Part shown: piece after piece, positions 43,660 to 51,473 of the stretch
How positions within the stretch are numbered: the stretch's first letter is position 1
How the letters are laid out: each line of letters opens with the position of its first letter
From: Planctomycetota bacterium
GTDB lineage: Bacteria > Planctomycetota > UBA1135 > UBA2386
DNA length: 64,000 nucleotides
Reading direction: 5' to 3'
Assembly: GCA_016716265.1 (NCBI GenBank)
Contig: JADJWQ010000006.1
Span: forward strand, 3,313,501 to 3,377,500
Program-made: the position numbers and the translations under genes
Notes under the pieces: model-generated
What the model saw: only the letters and a program-made list of their open reading frames with translations
Database searches by the model: none
Told to the model about the DNA's origin: nothing

Positions 43660-43722
43660 TCGTCCTCGCGGGGCGCGCGTGAGCGCGCCTCTGCGATCGT
43701 GTGCGCCCCTCGCGGGGTGCGC
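43660..43722 (+). terminator. paired hairpins between convergent genes
   Basis: Just after the stop at 43659, GGCGCGC-GTGA-GCGCGCC (43672–43689) forms a perfect 7-bp stem inside a weaker outer GATCG/CGATC match. A second imperfect stem (GCGCCCC...GGGGTGCGC) follows at about 43702–43722. Lacks a clear T-run. It sits in the 147-base gap between convergent genes, so it may serve both strands. Confidence 0.5.
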
Positions 43723-43806
43723 CCCCCTGCAAGGCCGCGTCGGGCGTGCTGCTCGGCGCGGCCTGCGTCGTCTCTGAAGGCCCTGCCGAGCGGCGCGGGC
43801 AGGTAG

Positions 43807-44589
43807 CTACCGGCCCATGAAGTGCTCGCGGTAGTGTTGCAGCGCCTGCTTCACCGGGTCGTAGCCGAAACGGGGCATCAGCGAGTCCGACCGCGCGTAG
43901 TCGCGCTCCGCCGAGGTCGCGTCGCCGCGCGCTTCGGCGAGGCGGGCCTGCAGCAGCGCTACCTCGTAGGCGTCGGGACGCACCTGCGTGAGGACGGGCA
44001 GCAGGGTCGCGACGTCGTCCCACCGGCCGAGCTTCGCGAGGGTGCGGGCGGCCAGCCAGACGACCGGCGGAAACCGCCGCGCGCGCTGGAAGGCGCGTAG
44101 CGCAGCCTCCGGATCGTCACGCCGCAGCTCGTTACGACCGATGAAGAACCAACAGCGGTGGTCGTTCGCCGCCGGCATGCCGCGCGAGCCGTCGATCATC
44201 GCGTTCGCGGCTTCGAAGGCGGTGATCGCCTCGTCGACTCGGCCGAGCACGTCGAGACAGATCGCGTGCGTGTAGCTCAGGTCGAACCGACCCGGCCACC
44301 GCTCGCACGCGCGCCGCGCGTAGTACTCGGCCTCCGGGTAATAGCCGATCGTCAGGTAGAACGACACGAGCCGGAACCAATCGTCGGCGCGGCCATTGCT
44401 CTCGACGAGCTCGAGACAGCGCGCGTGCTCCGCGGGCAGCACGTCGCGCAGGGCGTCCGACTGGTTGAAGTGCAGCGCGAGCTCGCCGAGCGCGAGCGGC
44501 TCCCGGCCGCCGAAGTGCCGCACGAGCGCGACGGCCGCGGCCGCCAGCTCGATGCCGAGCACCAGCGCGAGGACGTTGGTGCGGTTCAT
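43807..44589 (-). CDS. TPR-like repeat protein with N-terminal membrane anchor
   Basis: 260 aa from ATG 44589, which overlaps the upstream stop (ATGA) and has GGAGGT five bases before it. The N-terminus NVLALVLGIELAAAAVALV is a signal anchor. The remainder has TPR helices: WFRLVSFYLTIGYYPEAEYYARRACERWP, LSYTHAICLDVLGRVDEAITAFEAA, RNELRRDDPEAALRAFQRA, VALLQARLAEARGDATSAERDY. Likely a periplasmic scaffold. It is translationally coupled to the FG-GAP protein, so the two probably form a complex or are made in fixed ratio. Confidence 0.8.
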   Translation of the reverse strand: MNRTNVLALVLGIELAAAAVALVRHFGGREPLALGELALHFNQSDALRDVLPAEHARCLELVESNGRADDWFRLVSFYLTIGYYPEAEYYARRACERWPGRFDLSYTHAICLDVLGRVDEAITAFEAANAMIDGSRGMPAANDHRCWFFIGRNELRRDDPEAALRAFQRARRFPPVVWLAARTLAKLGRWDDVATLLPVLTQVRPDAYEVALLQARLAEARGDATSAERDYARSDSLMPRFGYDPVKQALQHYREHFMGR

Positions 44590-45914
44590 CGCGCACCTCC
44601 GGACATCCACAGCGTGACCCCGCCCAGGCGGTCGTAGGGTGCGATCACGTGCAGCCCGCCGGCCACGATGTCGTCGTCGCCGTCGCCATCGAGATCGCCG
44701 AGCCCGACGGTGACGAGGTGGGTCGGCCGGTCGTCGACCTGCCACGGTGTGAAGTGCATGGCGCCGTCGTTCTCGAGCCAGACGATGCTCGCGGTGCCGG
44801 GCTGTCGCCACTCGTTGAACATGCTGACGCACACGACGTCGCGATCACCGTCGCCATCGACGTCACCTGCGGCGGCCGCGTAGGTGCCACCGAGGTCCGC
44901 GATGCGCCGCGGCACGAAGCGGAACTCCCCGCGGTTCTCGAGCCACAGACAGCCGTGGTACGGCTGCGGAAACGAGTAGTCCTGCTCGAAGTTGTCGCCG
45001 ACCGGCAGCAGGAGGTCGACGTCGCCGTCCTGGTCGAGGTCGTCGGCGACGAGACCGGCACCGCCGATGTCGAAGTTGAACGTCTGCCACAGGAGCCGCT
45101 TCGCGAAGCGACCGCCACCGAGGTTCTCGAAGCCCCAGACCTCCTCGTCGTCCTGCGTGACGCCGCTCGCGATGTCGAGGTCGCCATCGCCGTCGAAGTC
45201 CGCGACCGGGGCGTGGATCGGGCCGGCGGCATGGTGCAGGTCGTGTGGCGTGAAGCGCGGGAAGCCCTCGGCACCGGGCCCGTCGTTGCGCAGCCACAGG
45301 ATCCTGCCGTGGTAGAAGCCGAACACGGCCACCGCGAGGTCGACATCGCCGTCCGCGTCGAAGTCGCCCGGCTGCACGTCGGTGACACGCCGGACCTCGT
45401 CGAGGATGCGATGTGGGTGCCAGCCGTCGTCGCGCCGTTCCATGATCGTCACGGCACCGACCTTCGCGTCGTCGGGGAACACGTTGCCGAGCACCGCGAT
45501 CGCGACGTCGACATCGCCGTCGCCGTCGATGTCGACCGGTGTCGCGTGGCCCGGCACGGGCGCGGCACTCCCCTCGGCGATCACGCTTTCGTCGAACTCC
45601 GCCCCGGCCGCAGCGCGGTGGAAGATCGAGACCCGGTTCAGACGGGCATCGCAGACCAGCACGCCTGGCCCGCGGCCGTCCTGGAGGTCGACGACCTTCA
45701 CGTTGCAGATCCATGGCGGCGCGGCCGGATCCGGCTCGGGTCCGACCACCCGTTTCGAGAACGGCAACTGCGACGCGCTGTAGCGGGATCCGGCGTGCAG
45801 TAGCCCGCCGGTGGACTCGCCCGCGGCGGGCACCAGCAGCACGGCCGCGGCGGTCAGGACCGGCACGAGCACGACGGCGGCGAGGAGAACACGGGGCGTT
45901 CGTCGGGCGGTCAC
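44586..45914 (-). CDS. FG-GAP/VCBS repeat exported protein
   Basis: 442 aa from GTG 45914; earlier ATG codons are in frame, but this start gives a clean anchor (TPRVLLAAVVLVPVLTAAAVLLV). Six calcium-binding FG-GAP loops are visible: DIDGDGDVDVA, DFDADGDVDLA, DFDGDGDLDIA, DLDQDGDVDLL, DVDGDGDRDVV and DLDGDGDDDIV, consistent with a seven-bladed integrin-like propeller. Calcium-dependent surface adhesion or binding is typical. A CAGAAT element lies 9 bases before the GTG. Operon with the TPR protein. Confidence 0.85.
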   Translation of the reverse strand: MTARRTPRVLLAAVVLVPVLTAAAVLLVPAAGESTGGLLHAGSRYSASQLPFSKRVVGPEPDPAAPPWICNVKVVDLQDGRGPGVLVCDARLNRVSIFHRAAAGAEFDESVIAEGSAAPVPGHATPVDIDGDGDVDVAIAVLGNVFPDDAKVGAVTIMERRDDGWHPHRILDEVRRVTDVQPGDFDADGDVDLAVAVFGFYHGRILWLRNDGPGAEGFPRFTPHDLHHAAGPIHAPVADFDGDGDLDIASGVTQDDEEVWGFENLGGGRFAKRLLWQTFNFDIGGAGLVADDLDQDGDVDLLLPVGDNFEQDYSFPQPYHGCLWLENRGEFRFVPRRIADLGGTYAAAAGDVDGDGDRDVVCVSMFNEWRQPGTASIVWLENDGAMHFTPWQVDDRPTHLVTVGLGDLDGDGDDDIVAGGLHVIAPYDRLGGVTLWMSGGAR

Positions 45915-45923
45915 GGCGAGGCC

Positions 45924-45929
45924 ATTCTG
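45924..45929 (-). promoter_or_regulatory. -10-like CAGAAT before the FG-GAP gene
   Basis: Minus-strand CAGAAT (four of six consensus matches) ends 9 bases before the GTG at 45914. Weaker than the other examples. Confidence 0.3.
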
Positions 45930-46199
45930 CCACGTGGGCCCGCCATGCTCCCGGCCGGATCTGCCAGTCCACCGCGATCGCATCGTTGACAGCGCCGCCA
46001 CCGCCCGGCTACGAGGCAGGGTTCTTCACCGGGCTCGTGGCCCGTCCCGCGGGTCGGGACACGCGACGACTCCCACGGAGATCGTCGCCATGCCGCTCGC
46101 CCGGTGAACCGCCTCGCCGACCGTGCCCGCCAACGCACCCTCGCACCCGACACCGGCGAAGCGACCTCGTCCCTGCCCCGCGCACCGCGCGGTATCCCC

Positions 46200-48446
46200 A
46201 TGGCCAAACGCAACGCACCCGAACAGCACCGCTGGCGCTTCTATCGCGCCGGCGGTGTCGACCAGGTCCGGCTCGACACCGGCGCCGACATCTTCAACCT
46301 GCGCGACCTCGACCAGAAGCTCTGGGTCGCACTGAGCTGCCCGGTGAAGGGCCTCGAGTTCGAGGAGCGGACGCTCGCGCTACTCGACGGCGACAATGAT
46401 GGCCACGTACGGCCACCGGAGATCCTCGCCGCAGTCGACTGGCTGCGCGAGGTCCTGAAGAACGGCGACGGGGTCGCCGCCGGCCGTGACGGCGTCTCGC
46501 TGTCGGAGATCCGCACCGACACGAAGGTCGGCAAGGCGGTCCTGCAATCCGCCAAGCACATCCTCAAGAGCCTCGGCGATCCGCAGGCGACCGAGGTCAC
46601 GGTCGCGCACACGACGGCCGCCGTCGACGCGCTGAGGGCCGCCAAGCTCAATGGCGATGGCATCGTCCCGCCGGCAACGATCGAGGACGACGAGACGCGG
46701 CGCATCGGCGAGGAGATCCTCGCGTGCCTCGGCGGCGCGACCGACTACTCGGGCGAACTCGGCTTCGACCGCGCGCGCATCGACGCCTTCTACGCGGCCT
46801 GCGAGGCGTTCGTCGCGTGGCACGCGGCGGCCGACGCCGATGCCGCCAAGGTCCTGCCGCTCGGCGCCGGGACGGCTGCCGCGGTCGCGGCGCTCGACGC
46901 GGTGCGGGCCAAGATCGACGACTACTTCGCCCGCTGCCGGCTGGCCGAGTTCGACGGCCGCGCGCTGACTGCCGTGAATCGCGAGGAGTCCGCCTACCTG
47001 GCGATCACCGCGAGCGACCTGTCGCCCGACGCCGACGAGATCGCCCACTTCCCGCTCGCGCGCGTCGAGCCGGGTCGCGCGCTGCCGTTGACGCAGGGCA
47101 TCAATCCGGCGTGGCGCGGTCGGCTGCAGCAGCTCCGCGACTCCTGCATCGTGCCGCTGCTCGGCGCGAAGGTCGCGGAGCTGTCGGAGGACGCCTGGCG
47201 CGACGTCTGCGGCCGCTTCGGCGGCTATCGCGCCTGGCTCGGAGCGCGCGCCGGAGCCGAGGTCGAGAGCCTCGGAATCGACCGCGTGCGCGAGATCCTC
47301 GCCAGCGACCGCCGTGGTGCGCTCGAGCAGGCCGTCGCGAACGACGCGCTGATCGCCCAGGAGGTCGAGGCGCTGGTCGACGTCGAGCGGTTGACGCGCC
47401 TGCACCGCGACTTCGCCACGCTGCTGAACAACTACGTCAGCTTCCGCGACTTCTACGCGCGCGACCGCGTCGCGATCTTCCAGACCGGCGACCTGTATCT
47501 GGACGGCCGCACCTGCCACCTGTGCATCACGGTCAACGACCCCGGGAAGCACGGCACGCTGGCAACGATGTCGAAGACGTACCTCGCCTACGTCGACTGC
47601 AAGCGCCCCGGTGCCAGCCCGATGACCGTGGCCTGCGCGATGACCGCAGGTGACGCCGACAACCTGTTCGTCGGCCGCAACGGCATCTTCTACGACCGCA
47701 AGGGCAACGACTGGGACGCGACGATCACGAAGATCGTCGACCAGCCGATCAGCGTGCGGCAGGCGTTCTGGGCGCCGTACAAGAAGCTGCTGCGCTGGAT
47801 CGAGGAGCAGGTCGCGAAGCGTGCGGCCGCCGCCGACGAAGCGGCAAACACGCGCCTGCAGTCGGCGGCTCAGTCCGCGGGTTCCGCGGCGGAGACCGGC
47901 AAGGCGCCGGCGCCGAAGTCGAAGTTCGACGTCGGCGTCGTCGCAGCCCTGGGTGTCGCCGTCGGCGGCATCACGGCCGCGTTGGGCGCGCTGCTCAACT
48001 CGTTCTTCGGACTCGGCGCCTGGATGCCCGCGGGCGTGCTCGGCCTGCTGCTGCTGATCTCCGGCCCGTCGATGCTGATCGCGTGGATGAAGCTCCGGCA
48101 GCGCAATCTCGGCCCGATCCTCGACGCGAACGGGTGGGCGGTGAACACGCTGACGCGGATCAACCTGCCGCTCGGTGGCGTGCTGACCGACCGCGCCGGC
48201 CTGCCGAAGGGCGCTCATCGCACCCTGAAGGACCCGTACGCGCCGAAGAAGTCGATCTGGCTGCGCATCTTCGTGATCCTGCTGGTGCTCGCCGGTATCG
48301 GCTTCGGCCTGTGGCGCGCGGGCTACCTGCACGAGCGCCTGACGTTCCTGCCAGCGCCCCCGGGCAGCGAGGAATCCGCGCAGTCGGCGCCCGGCGCCGG
48401 TGGCACTCCGCCCGCCGAGACGCCACCCGGCGAGACCGGCAAGTGA
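46200..48446 (+). CDS. large EF-hand-containing membrane protein, function unknown
   Basis: 748 aa from ATG 46200. Near the N-terminus Asp63–Glu74 (DGDNDGHVRPPE) is a textbook 12-residue EF-hand loop, and NGDGIVPPATIEDDE around 145–160 is a partial second. A long soluble region follows (to ~575) with a charged Ala-rich linker. Then two adjacent helices (VVAALGVAVGGITAALGALLNSFFG and AGVLGLLLLISGPSMLIAW), a cytoplasmic-like loop, one last helix (LRIFVILLVLAGIGFGLWRAG) and a Pro/Gly-rich tail. No signal peptide, so the N-terminal domain is probably cytoplasmic. I do not recognise a named family; calcium binding is inferred from the loop. Confidence 0.8.
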   Translation: MAKRNAPEQHRWRFYRAGGVDQVRLDTGADIFNLRDLDQKLWVALSCPVKGLEFEERTLALLDGDNDGHVRPPEILAAVDWLREVLKNGDGVAAGRDGVSLSEIRTDTKVGKAVLQSAKHILKSLGDPQATEVTVAHTTAAVDALRAAKLNGDGIVPPATIEDDETRRIGEEILACLGGATDYSGELGFDRARIDAFYAACEAFVAWHAAADADAAKVLPLGAGTAAAVAALDAVRAKIDDYFARCRLAEFDGRALTAVNREESAYLAITASDLSPDADEIAHFPLARVEPGRALPLTQGINPAWRGRLQQLRDSCIVPLLGAKVAELSEDAWRDVCGRFGGYRAWLGARAGAEVESLGIDRVREILASDRRGALEQAVANDALIAQEVEALVDVERLTRLHRDFATLLNNYVSFRDFYARDRVAIFQTGDLYLDGRTCHLCITVNDPGKHGTLATMSKTYLAYVDCKRPGASPMTVACAMTAGDADNLFVGRNGIFYDRKGNDWDATITKIVDQPISVRQAFWAPYKKLLRWIEEQVAKRAAAADEAANTRLQSAAQSAGSAAETGKAPAPKSKFDVGVVAALGVAVGGITAALGALLNSFFGLGAWMPAGVLGLLLLISGPSMLIAWMKLRQRNLGPILDANGWAVNTLTRINLPLGGVLTDRAGLPKGAHRTLKDPYAPKKSIWLRIFVILLVLAGIGFGLWRAGYLHERLTFLPAPPGSEESAQSAPGAGGTPPAETPPGETGK

Positions 48447-48482
48447 GCGCCGCGGGCCGCGCGCACCCCACGGTGGCGCGGC

Positions 48483-50003
48483 TCAACGGCGCTCGGCGTC
48501 GAGCGTGCGGATCCGCAGGCTGCGGTAGCGGACCTCGTCGCCGTGGTCCTGCAGCGCGATCCGCCCCTCGCGCGCGGTCGCGAACGGCAGCGAGCCGAAC
48601 TTGCTGGCGGCGATCCGCGCGCGCAGCTCCGGGGTGTCGAGGTCGACGTCGACGACCCCGACGCCATTGAGCCAGTGCTCGATGTGCCAGCCGCGCACGA
48701 CGATCCGGCCGTCGTTCCACACGCCCGCCGGCCGGAGCACCTTGTGGTTGGACGGCGCGGCGAGGCCGTAGAGAGCACCCGCCGACTGATCGGAGTCCGG
48801 CGCGACGACGACGCCGACGTCGTCGAGCACCTGGTACTCGGGTCCGCTCGCCCAGGTGTCTGCATCGAGATCGGCGACGCGGTAGATCACCCCGCTGTTG
48901 GCGCGCGGCGCGACCGCCCATTGGAAGCGCAGCTCGAAGTCTCCGAAGGTCCGCGTGGTGACGAGATCGCCACCGCCGCCACCGGCCGCGTGCACGAGAG
49001 CCCCGTCGGCGACGGTCCAGCCGCTCGCCGGAAAGCCCTCGGCTCGGTGGCCGCGCCAGCCGTCGGTGTCGCGGCCGTCGAACAGCAGCTCGAACCCCTG
49101 CGCGCGCTCGTCGTCGGTCAGCCAGTTCGGCGGGATCGGCGACAGCAGGCAGGTGCCCGTCGCGGCCCACTCGGTCCCGCGCGCGATGAGTCGGCGGAAC
49201 TGCGGGTCGACGTGCGAGGCGCGCGACAACGGTACGTTGCGCCAGACGTGGCCGAGCGGGGTGTGGAAGATCCGCCCCTCGCCGTAACGGCGCACCATGA
49301 TCATCGGCTCGTGTCGCCCGGTGCCACCCGACTCCTTCGACGAGAACGCCTGCGCGAGCACGCGCACGTCGACGTTCTGCGAGTTGACCAGGCCGTGGTA
49401 CAGCTCGTCCGGGTGCATGCGCAGATCGGGCATCCCGGCGGTCACCGGGTGGTCGCGGTCGATCACCTCGACGGCGAACGGATGGAACGCACCGTGGCCG
49501 GTTCCGTTCCGCCACAGGAGCATGACCATCTCCTCGTATTCGACCCAGCCGGGAAACGCGTTGTCCGCCGCGTGGACGACGACGACGCCCTTGCCACCGC
49601 GCACCGCCTCCACGAACCGCGACTCCGCGGGCTCACCCCAGCGCGGGCCGTTGTAGTCGAGCAGGAACACGTCGAACTCGTCGAGCAAGGCGGCGTCGGC
49701 GAGCGTCTTCGCGGGCTCTGTGGTGACGGTCACGTCGAAGCGACCGGTCTCGGCGAGGATCGACCGGAGCGACTCGTGCGTCCACTGCCAGTCGTGGTTG
49801 TTGGCGCCGCCGACGATCAGGACGCGCACGCGTTCGTCGTAATGCACGCGATCGGGGCTCGGTGCGTCGGCCGCGGCGGCGACCGCGGCGCTGCGAACGG
49901 CATTCGGCGCCGCGACGCCCGCTGCGGTCGCCGGTGGTGGTTCCTGGGCGAGGAGTGACGACGCCGCGGCGACCGCGGCGCAGAGACCGTGACGCGAGAC
50001 CAT
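48483..50003 (-). CDS. secreted ThuA–DUF1080 fusion protein
   Basis: 506 aa. Signal peptide ends L-L-A|Q at about residue 20. Residues ~58–275 are a ThuA-like (class I glutamine amidotransferase-like) domain: VLIVGGANNHDWQWTHESL, LLDYNGPRWGEPAESRF, VVVHAADNAFPGW, HPVTAGMPDLRMHPDELYHGL, HTPLGHVWRNV. Residues ~300–500 are DUF1080 (3-keto-disaccharide hydrolase): GFELLFDGRDTDGWRGH, FELRFQWAVAPRANSGVIYRV, EYQVLDD, HWLNGVGVVDVDLDTPE, GRIALQDHGDEVRYRSLRIR. The pair is common in Planctomycetota and Verrucomicrobiota and acts on oxidised disaccharides in known members. Periplasmic glycan breakdown inferred. Confidence 0.93.
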   Translation of the reverse strand: MVSRHGLCAAVAAASSLLAQEPPPATAAGVAAPNAVRSAAVAAAADAPSPDRVHYDERVRVLIVGGANNHDWQWTHESLRSILAETGRFDVTVTTEPAKTLADAALLDEFDVFLLDYNGPRWGEPAESRFVEAVRGGKGVVVVHAADNAFPGWVEYEEMVMLLWRNGTGHGAFHPFAVEVIDRDHPVTAGMPDLRMHPDELYHGLVNSQNVDVRVLAQAFSSKESGGTGRHEPMIMVRRYGEGRIFHTPLGHVWRNVPLSRASHVDPQFRRLIARGTEWAATGTCLLSPIPPNWLTDDERAQGFELLFDGRDTDGWRGHRAEGFPASGWTVADGALVHAAGGGGGDLVTTRTFGDFELRFQWAVAPRANSGVIYRVADLDADTWASGPEYQVLDDVGVVVAPDSDQSAGALYGLAAPSNHKVLRPAGVWNDGRIVVRGWHIEHWLNGVGVVDVDLDTPELRARIAASKFGSLPFATAREGRIALQDHGDEVRYRSLRIRTLDAERR

Positions 50004-50009
50004 GCGAGC

Positions 50010-50015
50010 AGCGTA
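50010..50015 (-). promoter_or_regulatory. -10-like TACGCT before the ThuA–DUF1080 gene
   Basis: Minus-strand TACGCT ends 6 bases before the ATG at 50003; no Shine-Dalgarno fits. Confidence 0.5.
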
Positions 50016-50095
50016 GGCGGGCGCGATCCGGACCGCACGAACGGCGTGCGGTCAGCCCGCGGCCCCCGACCGAGGCTCCCGTCGGGGGGCTCCCG

Positions 50096-51370
50096 TCACG
50101 AGGCTCCCGTCAGCAGCGTCAGGACCTCGACGTGCTCGGTGTGCGGGAACATGTCGCAGAGCCGCACCGCCGCCACTCGGTAGCCGCCGGGCACGAGGAT
50201 CGCCAGATCCCGCGCGAGCGCCTCCGCCGAGCACGCGACGTGCAGCACCGCGCGCGGCCGTGCCCGCAGCGTGCGCTCGCAGCCGTCCTCACGCAGACCC
50301 GAGCGCGGCGGATCCACGATCAGCACGTCCGGTCCCGGCTCGAACCGGGCGTCTACGAAGGCGGCCCGCTCGACGCTGACAGTCTCGCCGAGCCCATTGC
50401 GCGCGATGTTGTGCTCAGCGTCGCGACACGAGCTCGGATTGTCCTCGACGATCTCGACGCGGGCCGCGCCGGCGCGCGCGCAACGCAGTCCGAACGTGCC
50501 GATGCCGCCGTAGCCGTCGACGACCCGCCGACCACGCAGCTCACCCAGCAGCTCGAGCGCCGGTCGGTAGAGGATCGCCGAGGCGCTCCGGTGCACCTGG
50601 TAGAAGCTCCCGAGCCCGATGCGGAACTCGAGTCCGTCCTGCCGGTCGACGATGTGGTCGCGGCCGCGCAGCGGCACGTGGCGCTCGCCGAGCAGGAAGT
50701 TGTCGGTGCGCTCGCTGATGCTGCGCACGACGCCGACCGCCGTCAGCCGCTGCCGCCCGCTGCGCGGCAGCTCGGCGGCAACCGCGAGCAGGCGACCGGC
50801 GAGCTCGGCGCCGGTGTCGAACAGCCCCGGTCGCGTGACCACTCCCATCAGCAGCTCCCCGGTACCGGGTGCGACGCGCGCATGGAACGCGCGCACGAAG
50901 CCGCTGGCGTCGCGCTCGTCGAACGGCTGCAGGCGCAGCTCGCGCAGCACCCGCTCCGCGGCCGTGCCGAGCGCCGTCAGCGCGCGGTCCTGCGTGCGGC
51001 ACTCCTCGATCTGCACCAGGTCGTGCGTGCCCCGCGCATAGATGCCGAGCGTCGGGCGGCCGGCCGCGTCGGGCCGCACCGGGTACAGCAGCTTGGTGCG
51101 GAAGTGCAACGGCACCGCCGGCGGCGTCGCGACGGTCGGGCGCACGGCGCCGAGGAACGGCTCGAGCAGCCCGGCGACGCGCGCGAGCTTCGCATCGAGC
51201 TGCAGGCGCAGCGGGACGTCGAGCGCCGAGCAGCCACCACAGTTCCCGAAGTGGCGACACAACGGCTGATCCGTACCGGGCACGGTCGCCCGCCGTACCG
51301 ACGCGGGCCGGCCGGCCGGGCGCCGCGCGGGTCCGGCTCGCGTGGATCGTCGCGGACGCTCGCTCACCAC
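50096..51370 (-). CDS. TrmA/RlmD-type RNA 5-methyluridine methyltransferase
   Basis: 424 aa from GTG 51370 (GTG 51367 is equally possible). Fe-S cluster Cys38, Cys44, Cys47 in CRHFGNCGGC, with Cys124 in IEECRTQD as fourth ligand. SAM site VVDGYGGIGTFGL, DNPSSCRDAEHNI, VDPPRSGL. Catalytic Cys380 in HVACSAEALARDL and the closing DMFPHTEHVEVL general-base region. No N-terminal TRAM domain, so it is a short form. Methylates C5 of a uridine in rRNA or tRNA; which one cannot be decided here. A TAGCCT element lies 3–6 bases before the GTGs, suggesting a leaderless start. Confidence 0.92.
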   Translation of the reverse strand: MVSERPRRSTRAGPARRPAGRPASVRRATVPGTDQPLCRHFGNCGGCSALDVPLRLQLDAKLARVAGLLEPFLGAVRPTVATPPAVPLHFRTKLLYPVRPDAAGRPTLGIYARGTHDLVQIEECRTQDRALTALGTAAERVLRELRLQPFDERDASGFVRAFHARVAPGTGELLMGVVTRPGLFDTGAELAGRLLAVAAELPRSGRQRLTAVGVVRSISERTDNFLLGERHVPLRGRDHIVDRQDGLEFRIGLGSFYQVHRSASAILYRPALELLGELRGRRVVDGYGGIGTFGLRCARAGAARVEIVEDNPSSCRDAEHNIARNGLGETVSVERAAFVDARFEPGPDVLIVDPPRSGLREDGCERTLRARPRAVLHVACSAEALARDLAILVPGGYRVAAVRLCDMFPHTEHVEVLTLLTGAS

Positions 51371-51373
51371 GGC

Positions 51374-51379
51374 AGGCTA
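51374..51379 (-). promoter_or_regulatory. -10-like TAGCCT before the methyltransferase
   Basis: Minus-strand TAGCCT ends 3 bases before GTG 51370 and 6 before GTG 51367. The usual 6–7-base distance to the transcription start favours 51367 as the start codon. Confidence 0.45.
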
Positions 51380-51473
51380 CCGCCCCCCGCAGCCCGGCGG
51401 AATTCCGTGGGACACCTCGCCGGGTGCGCTGCTGCACTAGATTGCGGTCTCGGCCGCAGACCCGAGCCCCCCC

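Noticed and set aside
48483..50003. ThuA–DUF1080 fusion as a novel architecture
   Set aside because: This domain pair is already common in Planctomycetota and Verrucomicrobiota.
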